From assembly GCF_001540865.1 (NCBI RefSeq), contig NC_033626.1, forward strand, positions 13,546,065 through 13,610,064: 64,000 nucleotides of DNA, written 5' to 3'. Positions 48,301-60,239 of this stretch are shown here, piece by piece. Position 1 is the stretch's first letter; each line of letters opens with the position of its first letter. Made by a program: the position numbers and the translations under genes. The notes under the pieces are model-generated. The model saw only the letters and a program-made list of their open reading frames with translations. It was not told where the DNA came from and did not search any database. The DNA comes from Ananas comosus. Its lineage: Eukaryota; Streptophyta; Magnoliopsida; Poales; Bromeliaceae.

Positions 48301-50870
48301 AGACAAAGCTCTTTACGATATATTAAACCATCTAATAAATTTTAGAATGTTTAATTGTTAAAATTAAAAATCGACCAATCATATTTTGAATAATTTAAAA
48401 GATTTTAAATATGAAATTGATCGCTAATTAGATTATAAATATGGCATTAAAGTTTGATATTAAAATGAAAATAAAGATGTATAGAATATTTTAGAACTAT
48501 AAACTATTTTGAGTAAGCTATCAAACCTTTTAAAATTTTGATTTTATTATTTAAGTTTTCTACATGTTAAATTTGAGTCAATAAATAATACTTTAACTTC
48601 AAAATTTAAATGCGTCGTTAATTTATAGATTTAGTTAATATACTTCACATGATTTTTGCAACTAAATTTATTAAAATAAATATTAACTTAAACTCTATCA
48701 ATCTATTTTTATTATTTATTGTATAATTTATATCTAAGTGATAAATATTATAAAATTAAAAAATGTATGTTTAACATATATAACCTATATGATTTAAAAA
48801 TTATGTATAAAAAATTATATATTTTGAATTTTATAATAAAATAGATGAGAATTAGATTGGATTTTAAAAAAATCCAATTCCTTCAGTTTTGATTAGTGGA
48901 CAGTGGAAAGCGAAAAAATTAAAATTAAAATAAAATTTTTTTTAAAAAAGGTTGGACCAGTCCCAACCCCGACTCGCTCCCCCTCAAGCAAGGGTGTAAT
49001 GTGGGAATTATTATTATTCGAGTCAAGTTATATAGTTCTAGTGTAATCATTGCTAGATTTCTGGATGATAGAAAATATACTCATTAATTGTCCATTAATA
49101 AGAATAAATATTGATTCCTAACAATATTTTTACTAAATGATTTGATAAATTAATAACAAACTTATCATTTTAAATAAAAATATATAATATTTTTGAAATA
49201 TCACAAACTTTGAATCAAACAGTTCTTTAATATTGGTTAGACTGTTAGGTGGTGTACGAATTGGCCGTGAGAAATAATTGATTTGTTCATGATAATTGTT
49301 AGGATTTTGCATTTGCTCAAACATATAATTGTACATGTTATGTTACTATCTTTTAGAAGGGTACATCTCCTCAAATGTATCATCGTATATGTTATGTTGC
49401 CATCTTTAGAAGGATTGTAAATGCATGATATAAAACAAGTAATATTACATACCTCCCGTTGTAAAGAGCCACATGGACTAGAGTAGCTGTTATCGCCGCA
49501 AAACAAAAACCATAGGAAACCACCAGGAATGCACTCATGTACAATGGTGAGTATTCTTCATATGCACTCTTATCCAGCTCAAATCTTTTGCTGTCCAGCA
49601 CCCTTGAAATGTTGTATTTCCCACCGGTCTCGTCGAATGTCCCCGCGCTGAAAATAGGAAATCTTCTTGCATTGTATGCATTCCTCCAGTAAACGAGGGG
49701 AGTTACTACGTAAACCGCGAGAACGAACCCAGCGAGCGTGTTAAATGTTGCGAATGCTGGACTGGCCATGGGATTGCCGATCGCAGAGATGGTCGACCAG
49801 TCAAGCCCGATCGAGCCAACCCCAAGACCAGAAAAGCCTGACCCAATCTGTTGCGCCGTGATTGAGCTCTTCCAAATCCAGCAGGCGAATGATAGGGCCG
49901 TGATCGAGGGGAAGAAGTAGTTGGGAACAACATAGTAAGCAAAGCTCGAGACGGCGACAATCGTGAAGAACTGAATTTTAGTTAGGCCTCCCTTTTGTCT
50001 CACTTCTACCTCATGAAACGCCCTGGAAAGCAATGTAAGGTGTGTATGCGTGTGTGTGTGTGTGTGTGTGTGTCTGCGCGCGCGTATATATATTTGGCTG
50101 ACGCATATGCAAGTAGCATTACGTAATATATGCATGTTAATTTACCTGTAGGTAGAAACATCAACTAAAGTCGAAGGCCACCACATGTACGGAGAGTCCA
50201 CGAGAAACTTCATAAACACACCAGCAAACCCATAACCCATCACCTGCACAAATTAAAACATAAAATTTCATGATGCTAGCTAGCTAGCTCCTAAAGAGAT
50301 GATAATTAGGAAACTTAATTAGCTAGAAACGGTACACGCACGCATGCATATTTCTGAACCAAATTGTATCTGTGTTCCCTGATCAGACACATGCAGACAT
50401 ATATAGAAACCGACCTGAGATGTTTGTATCAACAGGAGAGCAGCCCAGGGATTAATCTCCCTGTGGTAGAACGCTTTCATTTGAGGTACCACCTCACTGG
50501 CATAAGGGATCCAAGAACCCGACGAAGCTAGAATCATGACGAGCGCGTGCTCTTTGATATTGAAGGGCCCGGGATTTAGCGAAACCTTCCATCCGGTCCA
50601 CGGGATTCTCAAGGATTTTGCGGGGAGGGTCGCGGCCATCAATCTTCCGAGCGCAAGGAGGCCTAGTTGTGGCAAGTTTGGGTCTAACCCGATCTGATTC
50701 TGGCGATAATTGAAGAATTCATTGAGAAAGGCTATAAGGGCACATGAACTGATGCCCAGGACCCATGTTCTGAGCGTAAGCACCGGCAAATCCTTGTTGT
50801 CGGTCGTCGGAACCGTGAGCCTCACCTCCTCTATCGGAGAATCATCATGCACTTCACCTACATTCACCAT
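45392..50870 (-). CDS. oligopeptide transporter, OPT family (6 exons)
   Basis: Proton-coupled plasma-membrane transporter of small peptides or metal chelates; substrate unknown. Minus-strand exons in coding order are 50415-50870, 50146-50243, 49453-50022, 46753-47017, 46178-46360 and 45392-46012, all GT-AG, giving 730 residues, the normal OPT length. It starts at the first ATG, followed by SPIEEVRLTVP. Signatures of the plant PT clade (not YSL) are NPGPFNIKEH in exon 1, YMWWPSTL in exon 2, ITAQQIGSG in exon 3, DIHTRLM in exon 4, HYMKIPPRSMF in exon 5, and SPWTCPG and the C-terminal CPTAPG in exon 6. Many hydrophobic stretches fit the expected multi-span fold. The large 2.4-kb intron holds a MITE and duplicated AT-rich DNA. 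No disabling change seen, so it looks functional. Confidence 0.94.
47163..47382. mobile_element. MITE in the transporter intron, about 38-base inverted termini
   Basis: Left end 'gtctattatattattaatag' and right end (reversed) 'gtctattatattattaatag' are essentially identical for 38 bases, enclosing the 'agtatgatctaacgg' core shared with the 25-kb cluster. The right end abuts a single N at 47383. Confidence 0.8.
47640..48560. repeat. two about 450-base direct repeats in the transporter intron
   Basis: 'ggattaaaatatcatatg' at about 47649 and 48099, followed in both by 'gagcaa(a/g)aaaatataac(a/g)ca', 'ttgagaccaaaa', and 'ttaaatatgaaattgatcg' with 'tataaatatggcattaaagt'. Divergence of a few percent or more, non-coding. 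Confidence 0.65.
50050..50073. repeat. (TG)n microsatellite
   Basis: TG run in the intron between transporter exons 2 and 3, a few bases from the splice acceptor side of exon 3. Confidence 0.85.
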
Positions 50871-51539
50871 AAGAAAATTATCATTTACGAATACTTTTTC
50901 TTTTCATATTTAACGATTCTTAAAAGTGTTCCTATATAGTCTAGGATCACAATTGAAAATGTCCGTTAAAATATTGATAAATAAAGAGTCGCTACGTACA
51001 TATCGGTATATGCCGAGTGTTAATTTGTAAAATACATTCTAACGTTTTAAAGGCATTAGGTTTTTTTGAGATTTTTTTTTGAAATACAACATTTTAAAGA
51101 ATCAAAAAATTTAAAATAATAGTACACTTTATCATTCAATAAATTGGTTTGATATAATAGAGTATTTATATGACGATATTGTTTAAAGTGTCGGTTGTAG
51201 GAACGTTTAGAAACGCTTCTTCCATACGTGGTCCAAAAAATATTCTTGTATTAAGATGTTCTCATAGTGATTATTAGGATACATATGCCATCATTAATCC
51301 TAAATGTTGTTCTATGTTTGTAGATCCTGAGAATTAATTAATTGTTTTCTTCGGATCACAATGACTATTTACATGTCTACAAGTTTGATTCTATGGCTGT
51401 TGAAAAATAGTGTGACAAAGAAAAATAAACAGCTTGAATAAGAACAGGATAAATATACTTAATTTATAGATGTGTTTAATTGCATATATCAATTAGCTAA
51501 ACATATATACAAAATGAAAAACTTGTGTGGTGTTTGATT

Positions 51540-53170
51540 TCATGTAAATCTACTAGAGATGATTTTTAGGAGAGAAAATTAAGCTTTTCCCATAAAAAGA
51601 AAATTTATATATTTAGTTCTCTTGGTTCAGCATCAATAGTAGAATAATATTTTAAGCATATTTTTTAAATGAAACTTTGAAATAATAGAAAAATAGTGAG
51701 GTATGGTAAAAAAATAGTGTAGGTCCATGAAGAGGTACATAAAAGAGACATTTACACAGCGGGCGTGATGGGTCCATCAGAGACATTGGATTTTTTGATA
51801 TGTCCCACTTCTTTGTGAAAATGCCGCTTAATTTGTTGATGTAGTCTTTAACAAGATCAATCTTATTGAAGTAATGTGAACCGAAATATAATGCATCTTA
51901 TATTTAAATTTTAAAAATTGTTCTAATTTAGAAACTTTTTCACCCATATATCAATAGCATATTGAACATGAATATAGACGAATTTAGCCAAATAAGAAAG
52001 AGGAATAAATGCTACTCATTCAAGTTTTTTTTTCCTTTTTTTGTACTATATGACAGGAGATAACAAATGAACAAGGAAATAACAGATTAGTAATGTGCAT
52101 TTTATGTCAATAATTTATCGTCAATAGATAACAGTTTTATAGAAGGAAAAGAAATTATTGTAGTATAATTACGAGCAGTATAAAAGGAAGTAATTGGAGT
52201 AATTGTACAGCTAAGTTAGAGTACTATATATACAATATTAATATTGCAAATCGGTCCCTATACTCTTCAAATGAAAAGAAACGATATATATTTTTTTAGA
52301 AATAAATTTAAGTAGAAATATAGACCAACTATGCCATGCAAGGCTTTTTTTCTTTTTTAAATTTTTACTAATTTTATCTCGAAAATATTTAAAATTTACA
52401 AAAGCATTAGCTAAGCATATCTCAAATGACAAACTTGGGTGATAAAAAGAGAAAAGCTTTAAAAACATTTTATGCATATTTTTAAGCGAACCTTTTAAAT
52501 AATGGATAAATTAAGGGATATGGTAAAATATTTGTGCAGGTCTATGAAAAGGTACATGAGAAAGGCGCTTACACAATGGGGGTGATTGGTCCATAGAGAT
52601 ATTGCACTTTTTGATATGCCCCTCTTCTTTGCCAAAGCACCACTTTGTTGATGTAGTTTTCGACGAGATGTTACTGAAACAATTTGAGCCCAAATATAAT
52701 TCACAGTACTTTTAATTTTTAAAAATTGTTCCAATTTAGAATCTTTTTGGTTCACGCATCAATACCTGTATTGAACATGAATATATATAGAGGAAATTAA
52801 CCGAATAATAAAGCAGAATACTTTTCTTTCTTTTTTGCACTCATATAGTCATATGATAGGAGATAATATCTTAACAAGGAAATAATAATAGATTATTAAT
52901 GTGCATTTTATGTCAATAATAATTTATCGCCAACGAATAAAAGCCTTCCTTGTAGGATGAAAAAAAAATACTGTACGTAGTATAATATGCACAAACCAAT
53001 AGCTAAGAGCATAGTAAAAGAAAATAATTTGGTAAATTGTACAGATAATTCGGAGTACTATACAATATCAATATTAAACGACATCTTTTTATTAATTTTT
53101 TTAGAAAAAAAAGATAATATATTATCTGCTTTATTTTCAATAGGAAATTAAATTTAGCTACAACAGTAAG
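51540..53170. repeat. about 0.82-kb direct tandem duplication upstream of the transporter
   Basis: Ordered matches at an offset of 807-833 bases: 'aggt(c/t)catgaagaggtac' (51720/52539), 'ttgttgatgtagt', 'attgaacatgaatata', 'gtgcattttatgtcaataa' (52095/52902) and 'gtactatata' (52220/53053). The copies are diverged by small indels. It lies 0.7-2.3 kb upstream of the transporter start and is non-coding. Confidence 0.7.
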
Positions 53171-54870
53171 ATTTCTAAGCCTCTCAAGAAAAAAGGGCAG
53201 CCAAAAAAACAAAAATCTTTTTGTTTTTTTTTGTATCGTATTCTTTTTTGGGGAAGAGAGATATGTAGCAAACTAAGTCCTACAAGAAACTTTTTTATTA
53301 GTTTCCTCTCAAACATATTTTAATTTTAAATGCTTTTGTACCAAAAATTTCTAAAGCTTATTACTCATAAATAGCAATAAATAATTTATAAAACTAATAT
53401 TAAAATTTAAAAAAAATAAAAAATAAAATGAAAAGTGTGGCCTGGTTTGGTATAATTATCATTAAAAAAAAAAAAACGCTAATTCTGTATAGTTTGATTT
53501 GTTGTAAGAAATATATATATTTTTTGTTAGAGTTGATTAGCTTGTAATGCATCCAATCAAGTTCTAGATGACAACTTATTTTAAAAAAAAATATTAGAAG
53601 CAGAATAAAATTATTTTCAAATTTTATTTTTTATTGTTAAAGTAAATAATTTGAATGAAAGGATTGCAAACAATATGTCACATACTCCTGCGCCTTTTGA
53701 TATATAAAATTCTATCTAAAAAAATAAAAAATAAATACGAATTAATGAAAAAGAAAGAGTGCCTTCTACGAATTGAAGGCATAAATGAATTCATGAAACT
53801 GCTCGGAATTGTTTTTGGCCAACATTTAATTCAGATGCAGTGAAAAAAAATTACAGGAAGAGGAAGAATTGTACCTGTATCTCGAGAAGTCGATATATTT
53901 TCTCTGTCGAAAAAAGTTCCAGCTTAACCAATTTTGCATTCGAAAGGCAAGAAATACAAATTCGACTTTCACAATAAATACAAATTTTTTTTTTCTATTA
54001 ATTTGTTACCTAATTGATTGGACACGAATGCTACCTAATTAAAGAAATATGAAGCGAGATATAAATTGTACCTAATCAAAATGATATATATAAATGAGAC
54101 CGCTCTCTATTAACTAAAAAGGAACACAACTTGTCCCCCTTAAGGAGTGCTCTATGCACCCATACGATGTTATAGCCAATCCATAAATAGTATAATAAAA
54201 CCTAAAATTGCATATAGCTCTCGATCGGTTAGATGGCGCTGGATCACCCACCGATGCTTTAGCATCTAATTCTTGTACAACTTCTTTCTGGAGGTAGGTT
54301 ACAGATTCTGGTGAAAGTTAAAGTTTTCGTATGGCTACTTCTGAATCTTTAAAAGCGTGGGTACTAAGACGAACAACTCGAGATTTTTTGTTACTAACAA
54401 CAATTGTGATCATCTTTTCTGTAAACTCTGTATTTTTGCTATCACACAGGAGACTTTGTAAAAAGGGTGCCTAGATGGAGTGAAGATGAAAATCTTGACG
54501 AAGTTTCATCTGTCCGTCCACTAACCCATCATTAGAATGCGAGCTTTATTTATAGTAAGATATAGATATATAGCAGATTTTTATTAATTTATGGCATGGG
54601 AAAATTGGGTTTACAATCATCAATTTTCTTGGTTTCCTTTTTCATATAAAGTAGAGAACAAGTCATAACAAAACTGCAAATACAGTATACGGTTGAATAA
54701 CTTTAAAAAAGGATATGATGATATATATTAACAATGTATACAAGACAATTTCCCCTCTATCGTATTTTTGTACTATAAACATGTGTGTTTGTTCAGCAGC
54801 TGCATGAGAAGAACTCCGAACTCTGAACTCCAAACTGTATTTGCAAATGAGTAGAATCTAAGCAAGAAGA
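53171..54870. other. intergenic, no gene seen
   Basis: AT-rich. A slightly GC-richer stretch at 54130-54540 has no sustained ORF or recognisable motif. Confidence 0.55.
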
Positions 54871-54874
54871 ATTT

Positions 54875-57712
54875 TCACGAACTCCGAAAATCTTCAGGCC
54901 GTTGCAAGCACTCCTGGGGATTGGCATAGAAATAGTCTTCTTCCTTGGGTCGATCAGGAATCACCACTCGCCTCGAAGGCATTCCCATGCGATCCGAATG
55001 GGCCGCCTTTATCGAAGAGGAGAATTCACCCCACCGCAAGGTGTCACTGTTGTAGCGGTCGACGAGCTCAACAATAAGTTTTCGATTCAATAGGATTGTC
55101 TTCCTGAAGCCTAAGCATCTGCGATGGCCTTCGACAACTTTTGCCATGTTCCCGTCGTACGTTGGAACAAATACATCGCTTTCTAGCGATACTAAATAAT
55201 CCAAAGCCGCCATTTGAGATGAATGGTTCTGGAATAATCTAAGATCTGAAGGCTCCAGGATTGTTTCCTTCCTGACCTGCATAGAATTGCTGAACAAATC
55301 AGACAAAATTATATACAAAGATTGGAAAAAGGGGGAGAGGATGGAAGTTTAATAGATAAACCATATCTTGTATTGCAGACACACCACATCAGGATAAGCT
55401 GCAGTAAGTGCAGCCATTCTCTTCTGCTTGCTGTATATTTCTCCCGCTGCGATGTATATTTGGACGCTGCGATCAATATCGAGTGCCCTCAGAACAAGAG
55501 CAGTCTTTTCTGGTGTCAAAGGACAGAGACCTTCTTTCCTCTTCAAATAGGAGTTGATAACTTTCTCTTTCCACCATGGATAAGCATATCTGAAAGCCAT
55601 TCCCACGGTTTCACATTAAGCCAACATGAACTCAGGATTCAAAGGCTAGAAACTCGCACACGACCATTTCAGTAAAACAACCATTTTAATCCTCTTATGC
55701 GATTCGTAAATAAGTGTCTTAAGAGTCACAGTTTTCACAAAACTACAGAGATGTCAAGCATCTTAGGCAATCACAATAAAGGGTAAAATGAAAGGGAAAC
55801 TGATCAGCCATACCTCATTCTCGTAAGCTCTTCTGCTTCTTCGTCCGTGCAACCTTGGGTACAGCCGGAAAAGGCCAACATGTCCATTTCATAGCGTAAG
55901 TGAAGAACCAAAAAAGGGCCATTTTGACGGAGAATTTTGATCACCTGTTTGCCCAATTCTTCGATTTGAGAGGTAAATTTCAGATTGGCATAATTCACTC
56001 GACATCGCATCTTATGAATCTCTATAGGAAGGCCATTATTAGCAAGCCGGGCGTCGGTTCTATTCAAATGTATGCTTCCGAATCAAAGAAAGAATCTGTT
56101 TTCAAATTAAACTGAATCTTAGCACTGTTACTAATAGAGAAATGATCAAAATCATTTAACGCTTGAAAAAGACATAAGAAAACCTGATTTTGGTAATAGG
56201 AAATATCAGACCAACAAACAGGTGGCATGGAATAAACCATCCCTAGTTCCACCCTTCTTTTTAGCCTTGGCGGAAGGTGCTTTAATATTTGGACCTCGTC
56301 TCTTAATGAATTTATATAATGATCCACATCAAATATGTCTTGAAAATCACTACAACATTAAAGAAAGTTGAAAAAAATAAAATTTCTTAATCTTAAAGAA
56401 GAGAAGAAAAGTGGAAGCTAATGGAAAGAAAATTTTGCTTTAAAAAGACAAGCACACCTGGTATCAGCCCAAAACGAGGTCTTATCAAGTTCTGGTACTA
56501 TTAGAGTCACATTCAAGTATCTTGCAACAGTAACCATATCACATATCTAAGGAAATAGAGTGATACCCAAGAAGAGTCGCAGCATAAGAGGTTATCAGAA
56601 TTGCATTTTCACTATGATAAGACCAAAATTCTAAAGCAAAAGCAAATAAATATAGTTAGAAAGTCACAAGTCTAAACAGATGCTTACAGCTGCTCGCATC
56701 TGATTAAGCCCCCCGTTGCATGAGACCATTAGATAACCACTATTCTTGTAGATCCCTAACGAGAACATATGTAGTATCGAATGTGAGATGCATGATATAC
56801 AAATGTAACAAGTAATATTTTATTAGACAATAATAACACTAGAAGTGGATTAATTAAAAGGCCACCAAACAGCTAAAGGAAAACTTTCAAAACAATATCT
56901 GAATGAAGAACAATATTAAAATGATTTTAAGTTGGTGGATACAATGAACAGAGATTGGATAATAGAATTCACAAATTGTTGATTCATAAAGTGAGAGATT
57001 TACAAAATAATAGGGTAAATGTCCAAATGGCTCCGCAGGAATGGTCCTTAATGTTAAGACAACCTCGATAACATGGCCAAACAACAAAATCATAAAAGCA
57101 AAGCAATAAGCGGAATCCGTAATGATAAAGACATACCAGCTAATAACATATAACGCAACCAAAAGCAACCTAAAGTTAGGAGAATTAATTAAACCAATAT
57201 AATTATATAAGGTGCCCTAATTGCTTACAGAAGTGATCAAAAGAACACCCGAATGAAAAAAGCCAAAATTGACATCCTAATTCTGAGGCCACACTTTCTG
57301 GAGAGTCATTCATTTTAGGACTATTCTAACTCTAACACGCTTAACTCTCTTAATTTTTTGGACTAACCACCGCCCAAAATTTTATAGTTAGGTTAAGAGA
57401 TTTAACTCTATTATATCTTACATAAAGGACAATTCTAAATCCCGGAGTCTTATATTAATAATAACAGAAAATTAAGCAAACAAACAAACGGAAGCAACAA
57501 TGCAAGTTTTCTTCTTGCATATTGAAAGGTGGAGTTCTCACTTTTCGGGGGGAGGACGACGAGCTTGTCTGCCACCGAAGATGGGGAGGTGTAGCGCAAG
57601 AGGACCATCCTTTGAGGACTGCTGGCCCCCAAATCCCCACGACCGCCGTTAGCTGGACGATGCATGTCCACAGAAGAGCAGCGACGGCGGCGCACACCAT
57701 CCACATCTTCAT
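54875..57712 (-). pseudogene. probable pseudogene: rhamnogalacturonan I rhamnosyltransferase / O-fucosyltransferase-like (GT106), 7 exons
   Basis: Resembles plant Golgi type II enzymes of the O-fucosyltransferase superfamily (RRT group, pectin rhamnosylation). Minus-strand exons in order: about 57544-57712, 56688-about 56753, 56458-56546, 56184-56349, 55814-56095, 55385-55589 and 54875-55276. Recognised landmarks: membrane anchor after [92 protein letters not shown], and [16 protein letters not shown]. Two breaks: in exon 1 the anchor frame and the VVLPPK frame that joins exon 2 are different, and at the start of the fifth exon (about 56070-56095) about 8 bases seem missing, so LSLIRK runs into a stop before NRTDA. 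Splicing choices I tried do not repair either. It could be a decayed gene or assembly errors; most of the protein is well preserved, so decay would be recent. Confidence 0.72.
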
Positions 57713-57845
57713 ATGCGATCTTGACAGGACTGCTGCTGCTGCCGCTGCGGCAGCAGAAACCTATAAACTTCTTCTTGCAGTCGGTAATATAAGATAGCGA
57801 GAAAGAAAAAAAAACCGACGCTTTGTGACGAAGTAGCGACTGCTA

Positions 57846-57997
57846 ATGTTGTTGCTGCTGCAGCCAGCAGTAGAAGCAACTGTGTTCTTTACGGCTACAG
57901 CTGATTCTCCAGGTACCAAAAATTTTTTCTCGCCCCGCCAATGCTGCCCCTGCATCTGGACTATTGCATCATGTTCAACGCCATTGCAAAGCCGTAG
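57846..57997 (+). pseudogene. peptide copy D: frameshifted cysteine-rich peptide
   Basis: Family member with ATG at 57846, leucine-rich leader, SPGTK linker (compare SLGTK in copy B) and the start of the cysteine core (QCC). The family stop (AKP then TAG, 57995-57997) lies in another frame: the distance from the ATG is one base short of a multiple of three, so there is a net single-base loss or equivalent indel. Read without correction, the frame runs on to 58046 (66 residues) with an altered tail. The TATA-like 'ctataaa' at about 57761 and the leader 'gatagcgagaaag' match copy A. Confidence 0.7.
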
Positions 57998-58760
57998 GAG
58001 CTGTGTGGGGGCTCCGTATCATGTTAGTAACACTAATTCCTATTAAAATTTTCTTCCAAAACTGCACTTTTTTCCCTGTATGTCGCTAAATATATGATGT
58101 ATATTTTCATTATCATTAACCATCTTAAACTAGCTAGCTTAACTAGATGGGTATGTGTTGATGTGTTGTTTTTTGATGACTAAACTAGCTAAGTACATAT
58201 CTAGCTAGCAAGCTATGTATATGTTTTTGTATCGTTGTTCTCTATGACTAATTTTATGAAACTGTACCGTATCAGCATAATAACAACTCTATTTTTTTCG
58301 GCTTTCAGTATTTACAAATTAACAAAAATAATTTACATTTATAGTTAAAAATTCTTTCTTTTTTCTTATTTGCAAGTTGACTCACATATACAAAACAAAA
58401 GTGTAAAAAAAGAAAAAAGAAAAAAAAAAGAATTGAGGATAAACAAGAAGAGGATGATACCTGAGCTCGAGTAAAGTACTATATATAAAAAGATAATCAC
58501 AAAGGAGCAAATCCTTAGGATAATAAACAAGACCAAATTATCATCAATTCACCCCTAAATAGATGCCAATTCTCCTAAAAATAGTCAGATATTATCAGCA
58601 AAATATTATTAGCAAAAATACGAGTTTTACATCAGATGGTACAACAAGGTAATTTAGTTTTGTAACCAAGTCACCACCAAATACCACCAGAAAAAATAAA
58701 GAAGGGAAAAATTATGCCCCAATCCACATTCCCGTTCCCACCCAAATCCCCCAATCGGAA
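57998..58760. other. shared 3' flank of peptide copy D and TIC20-V
   Basis: Homologous to 40695-41560 in order: peptide 3' flank, 'aaaaaattgaggataaacaag', 'gataatcacaaaggagcaaatcc', 'taccaccag'. This identifies the duplication unit. No gene seen. Confidence 0.6.
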
Positions 58761-58881
58761 CCGTGGAATGCCAAAAATTAACACCTATTTTGCGAGAGGA
58801 GGAGAGGAGGACGAAGAAGAAGTAGAAGTAGTGAGGGGGAGGGGGAGGGGGACGGGGCAGGGGTGATAGAGGAGGTGGCAG

Positions 58882-59529
58882 TCAGAGGACCTGGCGATCG
58901 GCGGCGTCGGCGACGAGGGGCAACCTGGGGATTTCGCCGAGGAGGCAGGCGGTGGAGCCGTAGACGAGGGAGACGAGCAAGAAGAAGAAGACGGTGCTGT
59001 CGACGCTCTGCAGGATCTCGTAGCCGACCCCGTCGCTGGGGGCGAAGGACCGCTCGAGGAGGTCGGGGAAGATGAGGAGGACGTCGAGGACGATGGCCTG
59101 CATCGTGTTGAACCGGACGTAGCGGCTGAAGCGGGAGGGGTTGCGCACCACCGCGAAGTAGAGGGTGAGGAAGAGGAGGAAGGGGGTGACCGGGGAAGAG
59201 CGGAAGAGCCGGATCGCGGGGACGAGGGGCTGGATTAGGGTTTGGAAGAAGGGGAACTGCGCGAGGACGAAGCGCCCGTACTGGACCCCGTCGAGGAAAG
59301 GGTAGAGATAGCACGCGGCGGAGAGCACGCGATCGGGGGGATCGGCGGAGTCGCCGTTCTTCGCCGCCGCGGCGGAGGAGGGGCGGCGCCGCCTCTCCTC
59401 CAGCCGCAGGAGAAGAGGGAGAGTGGGGAGGTGGTGGTGTTGGTGGTGGCGGAGGAGATAGGGTTTGGGAGGGGAGGAGAGGGAGAGAGGAGGACGAGGA
59501 GCGAAGGACAGGAGGAAAGACGAAGCCAT
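58882..59529 (-). CDS. TIC20-V-like chloroplast inner-envelope protein (intact copy)
   Basis: Single-exon minus-strand ORF of 215 residues, ATG at 59529 and TGA at 58882. The first about 60 residues are rich in Ser, Pro, Arg and His and poor in acidic residues, as in a chloroplast transit peptide. The remainder has four hydrophobic segments and landmarks CYLYPFLDGVQYG, YVRFNTMQAIVLDVLLIFPD, STVFFFLLVSLVYG and the C-terminus VADAADRQVL, which I recall from TIC20-V (Arabidopsis At5g55710 type). TIC20 proteins sit in the inner envelope; the TIC20-I member forms part of the protein import channel, while the role of V members is less clear. Strong GC bias. Two decayed relatives lie at 41671-42123 and 60700-60929. 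Confidence 0.9.
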   Translation of the reverse strand: MASSFLLSFAPRPPLSLSSPPKPYLLRHHQHHHLPTLPLLLRLEERRRRPSSAAAAKNGDSADPPDRVLSAACYLYPFLDGVQYGRFVLAQFPFFQTLIQPLVPAIRLFRSSPVTPFLLFLTLYFAVVRNPSRFSRYVRFNTMQAIVLDVLLIFPDLLERSFAPSDGVGYEILQSVDSTVFFFLLVSLVYGSTACLLGEIPRLPLVADAADRQVL

Positions 59530-59787
59530 TGTTAGCTGATACTCTCCTCCTCTCCTTCCTTTTCCCTTTAATTTCTTATTTTATTTTTATTTTTTTAAAA
59601 ATTTTTTTGAATTAAATATAATATATATTTTTTAAACTATAAATTTAATTAATAATTTATTATTTTATATTTTATATTCACTTATGCATCTCTCGAAACC
59701 TCTTATCCTTACATAAGTATCCGTTAATTTTTTGAATTTTTTTTTAATTCTTAAATGGGAAAAAATATAAGATATACCCTCTATACT

Positions 59788-60129
59788 TAGGGATGCAAAC
59801 GGGGCGGATCCGGGGGCGAGAGAGTTCCTCCACCTCCCGATCCATTTCTTATCGGGGCGGGGCGGATTCGGGGCGGGTTACTTTTCATTTTATTTTTGGC
59901 TCCCACTTACCGCTCCATTCGGGGCGGATCGGGGCGGGAGCCGGATTTTTGACGGATCGGGACGGATTGAAGGAAGAAAACAGTCTCCCACCTCCCGCTC
60001 CATTTACTTGGCGGTTCGGGGCGGATTCGGGGCGGGTTATATTTTTTTATATTTTTTGTTCCCACTTACCATCCCATTCGGGGCGAATCGGGGCGGAGCT
60101 CCACCAACCCGGATCCATTTGCATCCCTA
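59788..60129. mobile_element. hAT-type MITE with 8-base target duplication
   Basis: A 342-base element starting TAGGGATGCAAACGGGGCGG and ending CCATTTGCATCCCTA, flanked by TCTATACT at 59780-59787 and 60130-60137. The interior is a string of GGGGCGGATCGGGGCGG-like words on a T-rich background. Its ends resemble those of the 44253-44939 element, so both may use one hAT transposase type. Confidence 0.88.
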
Positions 60130-60239
60130 TCTATACTAGAGTATACAAGTAATAATTTTTTAAAAATATAAGATATACACTCTATATCTGAACTTGTACG
60201 GTTGTACTACTTAATTTCCGTACTGAAGAAAAATTATCA

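Noticed and set aside
56064..56327. Read-through of the rhamnosyltransferase exon into its intron as a real C-terminus
   Set aside because: A good GT donor follows YYQNQ and conserved family sequence resumes after the next acceptor, so the read-through is intronic.
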